Positions 8,334 to 17,092 of a stretch of 64,000 nt of DNA are shown piece after piece. Below the pieces are notes generated by a model that ran no database searches, had not been told where the DNA came from, and was given only the letters and a program-made list of their open reading frames with translations. Origin of the DNA: Deltaproteobacteria bacterium. GTDB lineage: Bacteria > Myxococcota_A > UBA9160 > UBA4427. Location: the NCBI GenBank assembly GCA_029261855.1, contig JAJDAN010000043.1, forward strand, positions 62,001 to 126,000. The letters run 5' to 3'. Both the position numbers and the translations under genes were made by a program. The stretch's first letter is position 1; every line of letters starts with the position of its first letter.

Positions 8334-9531
8334 CCCGCGTCTCGACGAGAAACGGATCTCGATTCACGACTTGATGCTCGACCCCAGCAACCCCAGATTC
8401 GTAGATGGGTTCGGGCAGGAGGTGGCGGTCGAGGATTCCGGAGTAGAGGCTGTACAAGAGGAACTGTTGCGTCGGTTCAAGGTCGGCAGTGAGCTGGAGG
8501 AAGCTGCCGATGAAGATGAGGACCGTGAGGGCTTCTTCGCGATCAAGGAGCTACATGCCTCCATGACTTCGATTGGCTTCGTCCCCATCGATCGCGTTGT
8601 CGTCCGTGAACTGGAGCGAAGTAGCAAGTTCCTCGTGATCGAGGGGAACCGACGCGTGAGCGCGGCGAAGACTCTGTTGAGAGAGGACGCAGAGGCGCTG
8701 CCTGGGAAGGAGCTGCCCAACGAAATCCGGGAGACTCTCGAGGAGATTCTTGTACTGGTCATCGATACAGAAGGGATGGACCGTGGCGACATCGAGAAGG
8801 AGGTTGGGGTCATCCTCGGGCTTCGTCACTTCGGCTCAGTTCTGCCTTGGAGGCCACTGCCCAGGGCGCACTCGATCTACACCCAGTACATGAGCGTGAC
8901 CGATGGCACAGATTTTCGGGTGGCCCCGAAGGCGTTCAGAGATGTCGCCCACAGGCTCTCGATTTCGGCGGCCGAGGTGCGAAGAGCGATCCGGACCTAC
9001 ATCGCATACAACCAGCTTAGGGATGAGGATGGGGGCGTGCTTCCGAGCCACTACTCGCTGATTGAGGCAGCGGTTACGGACCGACGGCTAATCGGTCACT
9101 CCTATTTGGAGGTGAGTGACGGCACCTACGAGCTGAGTGAACCCTCTCTCCAGAGACTGAACAAGATTTGCCAATTCGCGGCGCGGGACCAACTGGCGGC
9201 CGACAAGAAGATCCTCGCGGACCCGAAGGCTATCAAGCCCTTCGGGCGGCTCGTGGCTGACGCAAAGGGCGGAGACCCTGAAGCGATCAGGGGCTTCGCA
9301 ACGAATTTGCTGATCGATGTCGAAGATGGGAACCGGTCGCTAGAGGATGCCGTTGACCACCTGACGACCTTCAAGAAGGCCCGCAAGTGGGTTGGAGCCC
9401 TAGAGGAACTACTGGATCAGCAGGAGAAGAAACTCGTTCTGGGGGACTACAGCGGGACGGGAAACGACTTGCTGCAAAAGCACGGGTTGGATCGTGTTCT
9501 CAGGAACTACAGGATCCTGCTCAAGATCTGA
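8326..9531 (+). CDS. ParB/sulfiredoxin-fold nuclease-like protein, copy 2
   Basis: 401 residues from ATG 8326, chosen over the GTG at 8320 because a GGGGAGGG site lies about 8 bases upstream of the ATG. It repeats the plan of its neighbour: LDPSNPRF (about 18-25), IEGNRRVSAAK (about 104-114) and GLRHFGSVLPWRPLPRAH. The C-terminus also has a VLPSHYSLIEAAV segment shared with copy 3 and, more weakly, copy 1. An acidic insertion (EEAADEDEDRE) between the first two boxes is specific to this copy. Same operon and probable role as copy 1; it may form a hetero-oligomer with the other copies. Confidence 0.85.
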   Translation: MANPRLDEKRISIHDLMLDPSNPRFVDGFGQEVAVEDSGVEAVQEELLRRFKVGSELEEAADEDEDREGFFAIKELHASMTSIGFVPIDRVVVRELERSSKFLVIEGNRRVSAAKTLLREDAEALPGKELPNEIRETLEEILVLVIDTEGMDRGDIEKEVGVILGLRHFGSVLPWRPLPRAHSIYTQYMSVTDGTDFRVAPKAFRDVAHRLSISAAEVRRAIRTYIAYNQLRDEDGGVLPSHYSLIEAAVTDRRLIGHSYLEVSDGTYELSEPSLQRLNKICQFAARDQLAADKKILADPKAIKPFGRLVADAKGGDPEAIRGFATNLLIDVEDGNRSLEDAVDHLTTFKKARKWVGALEELLDQQEKKLVLGDYSGTGNDLLQKHGLDRVLRNYRILLKI

Positions 9532-9582
9532 CGTCTGCGACGGGCTGCCGATCCCATTCCTCGAGAGCGGAGGTCTACCAAG

Positions 9583-10704
9583 TTGGTGACGGAAGCGATC
9601 AGTTGTTACTCACTCAAGACTCTGCGGGTAAGCCCGAACCAGCTCCTATTGGACCCATCGAATCCTCGTCTGATAACAGACGGCTCTGAGGATGATCGCA
9701 GCTATACCTCCGAGCAGATCCAGTCGCCGAAGCTGCAGAAATATGTGCTCGGCAAGGTAAGCCAGGACGAGCATCACGTTAGGCATCTGATCGACGGAAT
9801 CCGGCAGACCGGTTTCCTCGGTGGTGTTCATGAGATGATCGTCAAGCGCCTCGATCACGACAGGTTTCTCGTGATCGAGGGGAACCGGCGAGCCGCCGCA
9901 CTTCAGCACCTGCTCGGTAGCCCGGGAAGTGTGACGGAGCAAGTGCTTGCCACGATCCGAGAGATCGAAGTGAAGGAGTTCATCTACAAGCCAAACGAAA
10001 GCTACGAGGAAGAGGACGTAATTGACGTAATCCTCGGAACGATCCACATCGACGGCCCTGAAGAGTGGGGCGCGTTGCAGAAGGCCCGCTACATATTCAA
10101 GAGCTATGCGAGAGCGTTCCTCCGGGAGTGGGGGGAGGCTGAGGAGCTCTTCTTTGACAATCAACTGGCCGAGCAAGTCGGGCAGAACTTCAACCTGAAA
10201 GCCCCGAGTGTTCGCGTACTCACTACCGTGTACAGAGTCTATGAGCAAATGCGGATCGGTGGCTTCAAGGTTCTACCGAGTCACTACTCGCTGCTTGAAA
10301 TGGCAGTCAAGACTCGGGCCGTCCGGGACTACTTTGAGCTCGACTGGGAGATTTGCGCGTTGTCCGATACCGGCCTGGAGCGATTCGCCGCGCTCTGTCT
10401 CGGGGACGCTCCACCAGTACACAATCCGGGACTGTTCCGGGGCTTCGTGTTCATTGTCAAGAACGGGACTACTGCAGATGTCGAAGCGGCGACGAGCGGC
10501 GCCCGACAGATCGATGCGGTCAAGCGAAAGGTCAGGGGTCGGCTGAAGACGACGGCCTTTCGAGATGAGTTGGCCGCGATTCGCAGTCAGATTGGCGCGA
10601 TGAAAGTCACGGACTTCCAGGGGACCAAGGGGGAGAAGCAGGAGATTCGCCGCCTTCGCAAGATCGTGAATGAGAAGCTCTGGCCTCTCGCCCGTCGCCG
10701 TTGA
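9583..10704 (+). CDS. ParB/sulfiredoxin-fold nuclease-like protein, copy 3
   Basis: 373 residues. The start is TTG 9583 or the GTG next to it at 9586; GGAGG lies about 9 bases upstream. The ParB boxes are LLDPSNPRL (about 21-29) and IEGNRRAAALQ (about 97-107). The middle and C-terminal blocks (LPSHYSLLEMAVK) align with copy 2. It is the most divergent of the three: the GLRH block is replaced by GTIHIDGPEEWGALQKAR. It is separated from copy 2 by 51 bases and is followed by a convergent minus-strand gene, so it closes the first plus-strand run. Confidence 0.84.
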   Translation: MVTEAISCYSLKTLRVSPNQLLLDPSNPRLITDGSEDDRSYTSEQIQSPKLQKYVLGKVSQDEHHVRHLIDGIRQTGFLGGVHEMIVKRLDHDRFLVIEGNRRAAALQHLLGSPGSVTEQVLATIREIEVKEFIYKPNESYEEEDVIDVILGTIHIDGPEEWGALQKARYIFKSYARAFLREWGEAEELFFDNQLAEQVGQNFNLKAPSVRVLTTVYRVYEQMRIGGFKVLPSHYSLLEMAVKTRAVRDYFELDWEICALSDTGLERFAALCLGDAPPVHNPGLFRGFVFIVKNGTTADVEAATSGARQIDAVKRKVRGRLKTTAFRDELAAIRSQIGAMKVTDFQGTKGEKQEIRRLRKIVNEKLWPLARRR

Positions 10705-10804
10705 GCGAGCGCCGTGCTTCTAGTTCCCGTTTGATCGGCGTCAACTGTTCTTTCCGGTTGGCGGACGATCGCTTGCCAGAAGTTCTTGCGGTGGAGAGAC
10801 GGCT

Positions 10805-11890
10805 CTAGCGTGGTCGCTGTGTCCCCGGGCCGTCAGACCATCGGATCACCATCGAGTGTCCGGGTCGGCTCCATGATAGTTCTGGGTAGAAGAAATCGAG
10901 CCAATCGTAGAGGACTCGAACATGATCGGTTAGTTCGCGCCTCCGCGGCGTGGGCTTGTCAGAGCAGTTGGCTTGTAGCCACTGCTTGACCAGTCCGAAC
11001 CGGGCGCTCCCCGCGTCTCGGATCAGCTGAACGATCGCAGCGACAAGGGGCCGCGCTGTGAACTGCTCGCCCAGCTGCGAGTAGAACTGAGCGCTGCTGA
11101 GTCCAGCTGGCAGCTCGAAATTGGAAGCGTCATGCGCGTACGCCGGCAGTTGATCGTCGGGCAGACTCCCTAGATCGCGATACCAGTTGTAGAACAAGCG
11201 TGGGTTCGGCGACGCCGGCAGCGAGAGAATGCTGAACTCCACATCCGGTGTCGGAAGGTCGAACGGTGGTAGCTCGGTCGACGCTCGGTGCTGCTGCGCA
11301 TATTGAGCAGCCATCTCGTAGAGCGAATCGTCAACCCGAGTACTGTCCTCGAGCAATTCAAAAACCTTCAGCCAATCCTGCCGGGTGAGTTCGACGAACG
11401 ACCCGACCTCGATGTTGCTCTCTCTTGCGTAGCCCAGGCCCTTGGCCGTCAGGTTCCCGCTGGTGTGGAAAGCGACGTTGTTCCGAAGGATGTACAGTTT
11501 GAGGTGGATCTTTGGGTTGATGTAGAGCGGTACCCGTTCCTCGCGAAGCAGCTTGTAGACACTCGGATCTGCTGCACCGGACGCGAGGTCTTGCTGGTTC
11601 CATCGCGTGATTACCTGCAGGTCAGCCGTAGACTGTGCGTGACCGAGAAGGCGCTTGAGCGCGGCACGAGTCGCGAACGGGGCGATCAGCAGGCAGGGGT
11701 GGTTGCCCTCCTCCAGCGCCTGCGTGAGTGCGGCTTCGATTGGGCTCCAGACGAGTGTGGCAGTTGGCCCCAATGCGTCCTCCTCTGGCGCAACTTCCTG
11801 GGTTCGTTCAGCGGCTCCCCATGCGAAACTTAGCGCTGTATTCATGGGTGACGTAAGCGAAAGCGTTGGTGGGGCTTGTATGAGCTTCAT
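10805..11890 (-). CDS. phospholipase D-like nuclease family protein
   Basis: 361 residues. One PLD half-motif is visible: IHLKLYI (His129, Lys131) followed by FHTSGNLTAKGLG and ESNIEVG. This is the usual layout of PLD-family DNases and restriction proteins, which dimerise to build an active site from two HxK motifs. The Asp that normally follows HxK by four residues appears replaced (ILRNN), so activity is uncertain. The N-terminal half is a Rossmann-like PLD fold (LLIAPFATRAALKRLL). The C-terminal 150 residues are of unknown type. It is transcribed opposite to its neighbours: its start lies only 36 bases from that of the MORC ATPase, so both share one short divergent promoter region. Confidence 0.8.
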   Translation of the reverse strand: MKLIQAPPTLSLTSPMNTALSFAWGAAERTQEVAPEEDALGPTATLVWSPIEAALTQALEEGNHPCLLIAPFATRAALKRLLGHAQSTADLQVITRWNQQDLASGAADPSVYKLLREERVPLYINPKIHLKLYILRNNVAFHTSGNLTAKGLGYARESNIEVGSFVELTRQDWLKVFELLEDSTRVDDSLYEMAAQYAQQHRASTELPPFDLPTPDVEFSILSLPASPNPRLFYNWYRDLGSLPDDQLPAYAHDASNFELPAGLSSAQFYSQLGEQFTARPLVAAIVQLIRDAGSARFGLVKQWLQANCSDKPTPRRRELTDHVRVLYDWLDFFYPELSWSRPGHSMVIRWSDGPGTQRPR

Positions 11891-11926
11891 CTCGCTGCCG
11901 AGGTGCCACCCCGTTGAGGAGTCCGG

Positions 11927-13660
11927 ATGGTCCAGTTCTTCAAGAATGAGCGCGCCATCCAGTCGCTCCGCGAGTCAGATTTCGACGCGGTCAGCGCTTA
12001 CGGCGAAGTCATTGACAATGCAATTCAGGCGGATGCCGGTCGAGTCCAGATTCGCTTCGCGACGGAGCCGCCGAAGCACGGGTACTCGCACATCGAGTAC
12101 GTGGCCTTCGGGGACGATGGCCACGGTATGGACGCGCAGACCCTTCACAACTGCCTGACAGTTGGCTGGTCCTCCCGCTACAACGATCGCGATGGGATCG
12201 GCCGTTTCGGGGTCGGAATGACTATGGCCGCGATCCATGAATGCAAGCGAGTCGAGGTCTGGTCCAAGGTCGCTGGCGGAGATTGGCTGTGGACCTACAT
12301 GGACCTGGACGAGATCGAGGAAGGGGCACTCGCCGAGATTCCCCAGCCTGAGTCGAAGGCCCCTCCCGGAGACCTGGCTGATCTCGCTGGTGGCAAATCG
12401 GGCACTCTCGTAGTCTGGCGCAAGTACGATCGTCAGGACGAGAACGCAACGGAGATCATCAAGGACCTGCGTGTCTGGGCTGGCCGGACATATCGCTACT
12501 ACCTATGGGATGCGATCCCGCCACGAACTGGGCCTGTCGAGATTTTCATCGACGGCGAGAACGTCCCCGCAATCGATCCGTTGTACGCCCGGCCGGAGTT
12601 GTCGAGATTTCCGAACGACCCCGCGGCTGAGGTCTATCCCGACATCGAGTTCGAGTGGCCCGTTGACCAGTCCCAGGCGGCTGAAGCCGGCCACACCGAG
12701 ACGATATCCATCCGCCTCTCGAAGCTACCCGTTGAATTCCGAGAAAAGGAAGGCGCTGGCGGTGACAAGCAGGCGATGGATCGATACATCGACCAGAACG
12801 AAGGGCTTTCTATCCTTCGAAACCATCGAGAGGTCTTCTACGGAGAGATCCCGTACTGGAAGGTGGGTGGCAAAGGTTGGCCGCAGTTCGAGGCGATTGA
12901 CCGATGGTGGGGCTGCGAGATTCACTTTGGAGCGGAACTCGACCGGGCGTTTCAGGTCAAGAACATCAAGCGTGGGGCGGTTCCAACTAGGAAGCTCAAG
13001 GTCACGATCAAGGACAAGATTCTCCCCACGAGGAACACTGTGTTGGAGGATGTCCGACGGGTATGGGCGGAGGAGAAGCAGCGGCGGAAGGAGGAGGAGG
13101 CTCGGGAGCTCGAAGAGGCAACTCTTACGCGGTCCGGAGATCACCACGAAGCCGAGACGGTCGCCAAGAAAACACCCACCGACAAAACCAAGATAGATGA
13201 GGGCAAGGACCTCGACCAAGAGGCACACAAGCAGGCGGAGAACTACAGCGATCGCTTCGACAAGGAGCAGCGGTCAGAGCTGGAAGCGCTTTTTAAGAGC
13301 CAGCCGTTTACGATCATGGAAGAGACCTGGCGTGGCCCGCAGTTCTTTGAGTCATCGTTTCTTGGGGGCAACGCGCTGCTTCAATACAACATGAGCCATG
13401 AGCTCTTTGGCTGGGTCTACGGGCTGATCGACGAGCTCGACGAGGATGGCGTCGACTCGGAGGGCATCGCCCGCGAGCTGCGTGTCGTCCTTGATCTCCT
13501 GATTATCGCGTACGCGAAGGCGGAGGCATCTTTCTCGCCGGACGTGGAGTACCCCGCGGAGCACTTCATTGAGACGCTGCGTTCCAATTGGGGGCAGTAT
13601 TTGTCCAACTATGTGCGCACCCGGCGCAAGCAACGTGGAAGCAGCGAGGATGCCCTCTGA
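11927..13660 (+). CDS. MORC-like GHKL ATPase
   Basis: 577 residues; ATG 11927 follows GAGGAG at good spacing. The GHKL ATP-binding fold is explicit: motif I EVIDNAIQADA (Glu27, Asn31), motif II FGDDGHGMD (about 61-69) and motif III GRFGVGM (about 91-97). This is the arrangement of MORC, Hsp90 and MutL ATPases, and prokaryotic MORC proteins are known from restriction-type loci with SF2 helicases. A charged, helical middle (about 380-440) leads to a C-terminal module of about 45 residues that recurs at the end of the next protein (LRSNWGQYLSNYV). ATP-driven dimer clamping on DNA is the likely activity. The gene overlaps the next one in an ATGA. Confidence 0.87.
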   Translation: MVQFFKNERAIQSLRESDFDAVSAYGEVIDNAIQADAGRVQIRFATEPPKHGYSHIEYVAFGDDGHGMDAQTLHNCLTVGWSSRYNDRDGIGRFGVGMTMAAIHECKRVEVWSKVAGGDWLWTYMDLDEIEEGALAEIPQPESKAPPGDLADLAGGKSGTLVVWRKYDRQDENATEIIKDLRVWAGRTYRYYLWDAIPPRTGPVEIFIDGENVPAIDPLYARPELSRFPNDPAAEVYPDIEFEWPVDQSQAAEAGHTETISIRLSKLPVEFREKEGAGGDKQAMDRYIDQNEGLSILRNHREVFYGEIPYWKVGGKGWPQFEAIDRWWGCEIHFGAELDRAFQVKNIKRGAVPTRKLKVTIKDKILPTRNTVLEDVRRVWAEEKQRRKEEEARELEEATLTRSGDHHEAETVAKKTPTDKTKIDEGKDLDQEAHKQAENYSDRFDKEQRSELEALFKSQPFTIMEETWRGPQFFESSFLGGNALLQYNMSHELFGWVYGLIDELDEDGVDSEGIARELRVVLDLLIIAYAKAEASFSPDVEYPAEHFIETLRSNWGQYLSNYVRTRRKQRGSSEDAL

Positions 13661-14244
13661 TGTCGCGGAAGGTCCTGGCAGAACAGGGGAGTCCGAGGAA
13701 CCGGCTGGTTCTAGCCCTAGATGAGTACCAGGGTCATCGATACCTGGATGCGAGAGAGTGGTATCTGGACCGGAAGGCCGAAGAGTGGAAGCCCAAGAAG
13801 CGCGGTGTGACCTTCAACCGCGATCGTTTCGGTGCGCTGATGGAGCTGGTCCAGACCAGAGCGGAAGAGATTATGGACTGGCTCGGGGTGGGGTACGTGC
13901 CGGAGCACGTGGCACGGTATGAGGAGGCTCAGGCCCAGGCTCAGCTTGAAACGCGCTACCGCGTAGGAGACCTGGAGATCGGGACGTTCTCAGAGCGCAG
14001 AGATCCTCGGTTCTTTCGGGTCGAACACGAGGGGGGTGCGGACCGCGTGTCGTTCAATTCCGAGCAAGCGGTTGCGTCCAAGTTGTCGAACGAAGACGTC
14101 GCAGCGACATTGGGAGCGGTTTTGTGCGCCTACCAGCGAGCGAGGGCGATGCTGTCAGCTTCGCCGGCGACGGATCCTGAGGTCTTGTTCGAGCAGCTCG
14201 AGTTCGACTGGGCAAGGTACCTAAGCGACTACCTCTCCGATTAG
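13660..14244 (+). CDS. PC4-like (p15) DNA-binding domain protein
   Basis: 194 residues. The start ATG overlaps the stop of the MORC gene (ATGA at 13657-13662 region). Residues 17-62 (LVLALDEYQGHRYLDAREWY, then WKPKKRGVTFNRDRF) match the transcriptional coactivator PC4/p15 domain, which binds single-stranded or melted DNA. The rest is helical. The last 45 residues (from about AVLCAYQRARAML to WARYLSDYLSD) resemble the C-terminal module of the adjacent MORC protein, suggesting a common partner or heteromeric assembly. A PC4 domain beside a GHKL ATPase and helicase would fit capture of single strands. The PC4 call is by eye. Confidence 0.72.
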   Translation: MSRKVLAEQGSPRNRLVLALDEYQGHRYLDAREWYLDRKAEEWKPKKRGVTFNRDRFGALMELVQTRAEEIMDWLGVGYVPEHVARYEEAQAQAQLETRYRVGDLEIGTFSERRDPRFFRVEHEGGADRVSFNSEQAVASKLSNEDVAATLGAVLCAYQRARAMLSASPATDPEVLFEQLEFDWARYLSDYLSD

Positions 14245-14247
14245 CCC

Positions 14248-15915
14248 ATGGCGAACCTATGGAAATACTGGCCCGCCAAGGAGCTGCAGAAGACGCTCGA
14301 TGGATTCGATGCTGAACTCATGCAGGATCTGCAAGAGATTCTTCCAGCGCTCAAGGGCTCCGAGTTCAACAGGAATGAGCTCTACCTCAAGGAGAACCTA
14401 GTCAAGGTAGTCGAGGCATTTCTGCCTGCTGAGAGTCTGTCCCGCCGCGAGTTTCGATCTCACTGCCTCGATAGACTGCCGCCCGATGAATTGCGCGACC
14501 TGGCAGACGTGCTCGTGATGGACGCCCCGGCCGATACGTTCGAGGAGCGGCGAGATGCGATTTCCGCGCGCCAGTGGCGCGGCCAGTTCGCGGAAGCGTT
14601 CGTCAACCACTTCGAGTTGCCCCGACACTTCCTTCCCCTCGAGTCGGAGATTCGTCCTGACTATCAAGACCTGGCGCCCGCGTCGAGGGAGGCGCCGATC
14701 TTCGTCGACCTTCCCTTTAAGCAGCTCAAGCGATACCAGTTCGAGGTGTACTTCGAAGCGCTGAGTCTCCTTGATACGCCTCGAAGACGCTTTGTCATCC
14801 AAATGCCCACTGGCTCGGGCAAGACGAGAACGGCGATGGAAGTCGTCTCCACGTTCCTGAACGAGCATGAAGACGACGGAGTGGTCGTCTGGCTTGTGCA
14901 CTCGGAAGAGCTCTGCGAACAGGCGATGCAGTGCTTCTTGGACGTATGGCCTCATCATGCACGATCAGTGGTTCGTGTATCTCGATGTTGGGGTAAACAC
15001 CCGCTGCCAGCCCTCGCTGCGGGGCGAATGCTGATAGTTGGCGGGTTCCCCAAGCTGCACGCGGCGCTGCGTCGGGATCACACCGTGCTCGATGATCTCA
15101 AGGCGAGAGTGTCGCTGATCGTGGTCGACGAGGCGCACAAGACAGAAGCGCCGACATACAAGCAAGTCGTTCAGTCGCTGTTGGGGCCGCGCGCAAGTCT
15201 ACTGGGCCTGACTGCAACGCCGGGCCGTACGGTGGAAGGGGAGGTCGAGGGCCTGGCGGCGTTCTACTTCAACAAGAGGATCGGTATCCCGACGTCCGGC
15301 CGGGAGTCCGTGATCCGCATGCTCAAGGACCAGGGAATCCTCTCTCGCGTTTCCTTTGAACCGTTGATCACCCAGATCAATGTAGACCTAACAGCTACGC
15401 AGCTGCGGGCGCTTGAGGAGCAGTTTGACTTCCCTCCATCGCTCCTGCGGACGCTCGGCAGGAGCCGCGTGCGAAACATCGAGATTGCGAGGAGGCTTAC
15501 GGACGAGTGCGAGCGAGGGTCTCGCGTGCTGTTTTTTGGGTGTAGTGTGAAACACTCGATGTTCATAACGTCTCTTCTGATCTATCTGGGTTTCCGTGCT
15601 GAGCATGTCGATGGAGGTACGTCGCGAGAGCGCAGGCAGGCTGTGATCAAGGGCTTTCGAGAGGGCGGCGTGCAGGTACTTTGCAATTTCGGTGTCCTGG
15701 ATACGGGCTTCGATGCCCCAAACACCGATGTCGTCTTCATTGCTCGTCCAACGGCGTCGCCGGTGCTGTACAGCCAGATGATCGGCCGTGGGCTCAGAGG
15801 GCCTGCAATTGGCGGGACCGAGTCTTGCAAAATCATCGACGTTCGAGACAACTTCGTGGGCTTTGGGAGTTCAGAGCGGGTCTACGAACTCTTTGATGAG
15901 TACTGGGACGACTAG
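14248..15915 (+). CDS. SF2 DEAH-box helicase (second copy in locus)
   Basis: 555 residues, 3 bases after the PC4-like gene and thus in its operon. N-terminal 180 residues are an unassigned helical domain. The core has RYQFEVYF (Q-motif region), Walker A MPTGSGKT (about 184-191), DEAH box VVDEAHKTEAP (about 291), LTATPG (about 321), a DTGFDAPNTD motif V and SQMIGRGLRG (about 508-517). It differs from the helicase at 4854 in both flanking domains, so the two are not recent duplicates. Helicases of this group serve as translocase subunits in restriction-like systems; it carries no nuclease motif itself. Confidence 0.9.
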   Translation: MANLWKYWPAKELQKTLDGFDAELMQDLQEILPALKGSEFNRNELYLKENLVKVVEAFLPAESLSRREFRSHCLDRLPPDELRDLADVLVMDAPADTFEERRDAISARQWRGQFAEAFVNHFELPRHFLPLESEIRPDYQDLAPASREAPIFVDLPFKQLKRYQFEVYFEALSLLDTPRRRFVIQMPTGSGKTRTAMEVVSTFLNEHEDDGVVVWLVHSEELCEQAMQCFLDVWPHHARSVVRVSRCWGKHPLPALAAGRMLIVGGFPKLHAALRRDHTVLDDLKARVSLIVVDEAHKTEAPTYKQVVQSLLGPRASLLGLTATPGRTVEGEVEGLAAFYFNKRIGIPTSGRESVIRMLKDQGILSRVSFEPLITQINVDLTATQLRALEEQFDFPPSLLRTLGRSRVRNIEIARRLTDECERGSRVLFFGCSVKHSMFITSLLIYLGFRAEHVDGGTSRERRQAVIKGFREGGVQVLCNFGVLDTGFDAPNTDVVFIARPTASPVLYSQMIGRGLRGPAIGGTESCKIIDVRDNFVGFGSSERVYELFDEYWDD

Positions 15916-15967
15916 TATGCGGATTGCGGTAGGCCGGGGGTAGCGTCTGTCTACAAATCCCAGATAC

Positions 15968-17065
15968 GTGACACAAACCGGCTTCGTTGCCGAGGTTGGC
16001 GCCGTTGTTAACGGCCAGTTTGAGCTGCTTGAGTACGTAGGCAAAGGGGCGACCGCGCGAGTCTGGAGGGCGAGGCATCTGCTCGGACGCTTTGATGTTG
16101 CGCTGAAGCTCCTGAACGCGACTCGGCACGACTTCGAACTCGGGCGGGAGGAGTTCCATCAGCTCTGCAACCTCTACCATCCGAATGTGGTGCGGACCTT
16201 TGGAATGCAGTTGGTAGAGGGGCATGATCAGGCATTCGTGACCATGGAGTTCGTCGATGGCCGAACGCTCGATGCCATGGCGCATGGGAAGAGGCGCGAA
16301 GCTCCCGAGTTGGTCCTTCAGTGGTTGATCCAGATGGTGGATGTCCTTCAGTACCTGCACTCCATGAGGATCATCCACAAGGACATCAAGCCGGCGAACA
16401 TCGTTCTCGACGAGCAGCGCCTGGAGCCTCGCGCCGTCCTGATCGACTTCAATATCTCCCATCTCCAGAGTCCGGACTTCGGCACGCCCGCCTATCGCTG
16501 CCCCGGCGTCGAGGCGGATCGCGTATGGTCTCCTCACTCGGACGTCTGGGCGCTGGCCCTCACATTCTACGAGGTGCTCGTCTGCCGAGAGATCTTCGAT
16601 AGGAAGACCGCCTTCGACGTCGATCTCTCGGGCGACGAATGTCCGCCCGGGTTTCCAGCTGGTGTGTTCGGGGCGATTCAAGGCATCATCCAGGGGCGCG
16701 GTACTGATGGGGAGTTCGCGGAGGGCTACCGCAAGCTCTTCGACGTTGAGAGTCTCGATCGAGCAGAGATCGAGCTTTCGGAAGAGGTGGCGCGAGAGTT
16801 CGGTGTTGGTAGCCGGAACCAGAGGTTCCTGACGCTCGCCATGCTGAACTTCGATCCTGAACAGCCCCGCTCGAAGGATGTGATCCTCCGGCACGCGCTG
16901 CATCAATCGGGGCGGCCAGCTAGCGCAAATGAGATGCGCAAGTTGCGCCCAGTATTCTCGCAACTTAAGGCAAGCGGTGTGTTGGAGTACAAGGGGAAGG
17001 GAAACAAGAAGGCGATGCTAACGGAGGGTTTTCGGAAGGCCGTTGGGCAGGGCCTGGGCGGTTAG
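15968..17065 (+). CDS. cytoplasmic Ser/Thr protein kinase
   Basis: 365 residues from GTG 15968. Eukaryotic-type kinase motifs are present: Gly-rich loop VGKGATARVW, VALKLL with the catalytic Lys (about 48), catalytic loop IIHKDIKPANIVL (about 135-147) and the metal motif DFN in place of DFG. It continues with GTPAYRCPG and SDVWALALTFYEVL. No membrane segment is present, so it is soluble. The 110 C-terminal residues look like a helix-turn-helix-type extension (QLKASGVLEYKGKGNKKAML). Kinases accompany several defence systems as sensors or switches. It ends 27 bases from the convergent dndE, so the two transcription units meet here. Confidence 0.87.
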   Translation: MTQTGFVAEVGAVVNGQFELLEYVGKGATARVWRARHLLGRFDVALKLLNATRHDFELGREEFHQLCNLYHPNVVRTFGMQLVEGHDQAFVTMEFVDGRTLDAMAHGKRREAPELVLQWLIQMVDVLQYLHSMRIIHKDIKPANIVLDEQRLEPRAVLIDFNISHLQSPDFGTPAYRCPGVEADRVWSPHSDVWALALTFYEVLVCREIFDRKTAFDVDLSGDECPPGFPAGVFGAIQGIIQGRGTDGEFAEGYRKLFDVESLDRAEIELSEEVAREFGVGSRNQRFLTLAMLNFDPEQPRSKDVILRHALHQSGRPASANEMRKLRPVFSQLKASGVLEYKGKGNKKAMLTEGFRKAVGQGLGG

Positions 17066-17092
17066 GCTGCCACCTGGGAAGGTCCGGCTGAC

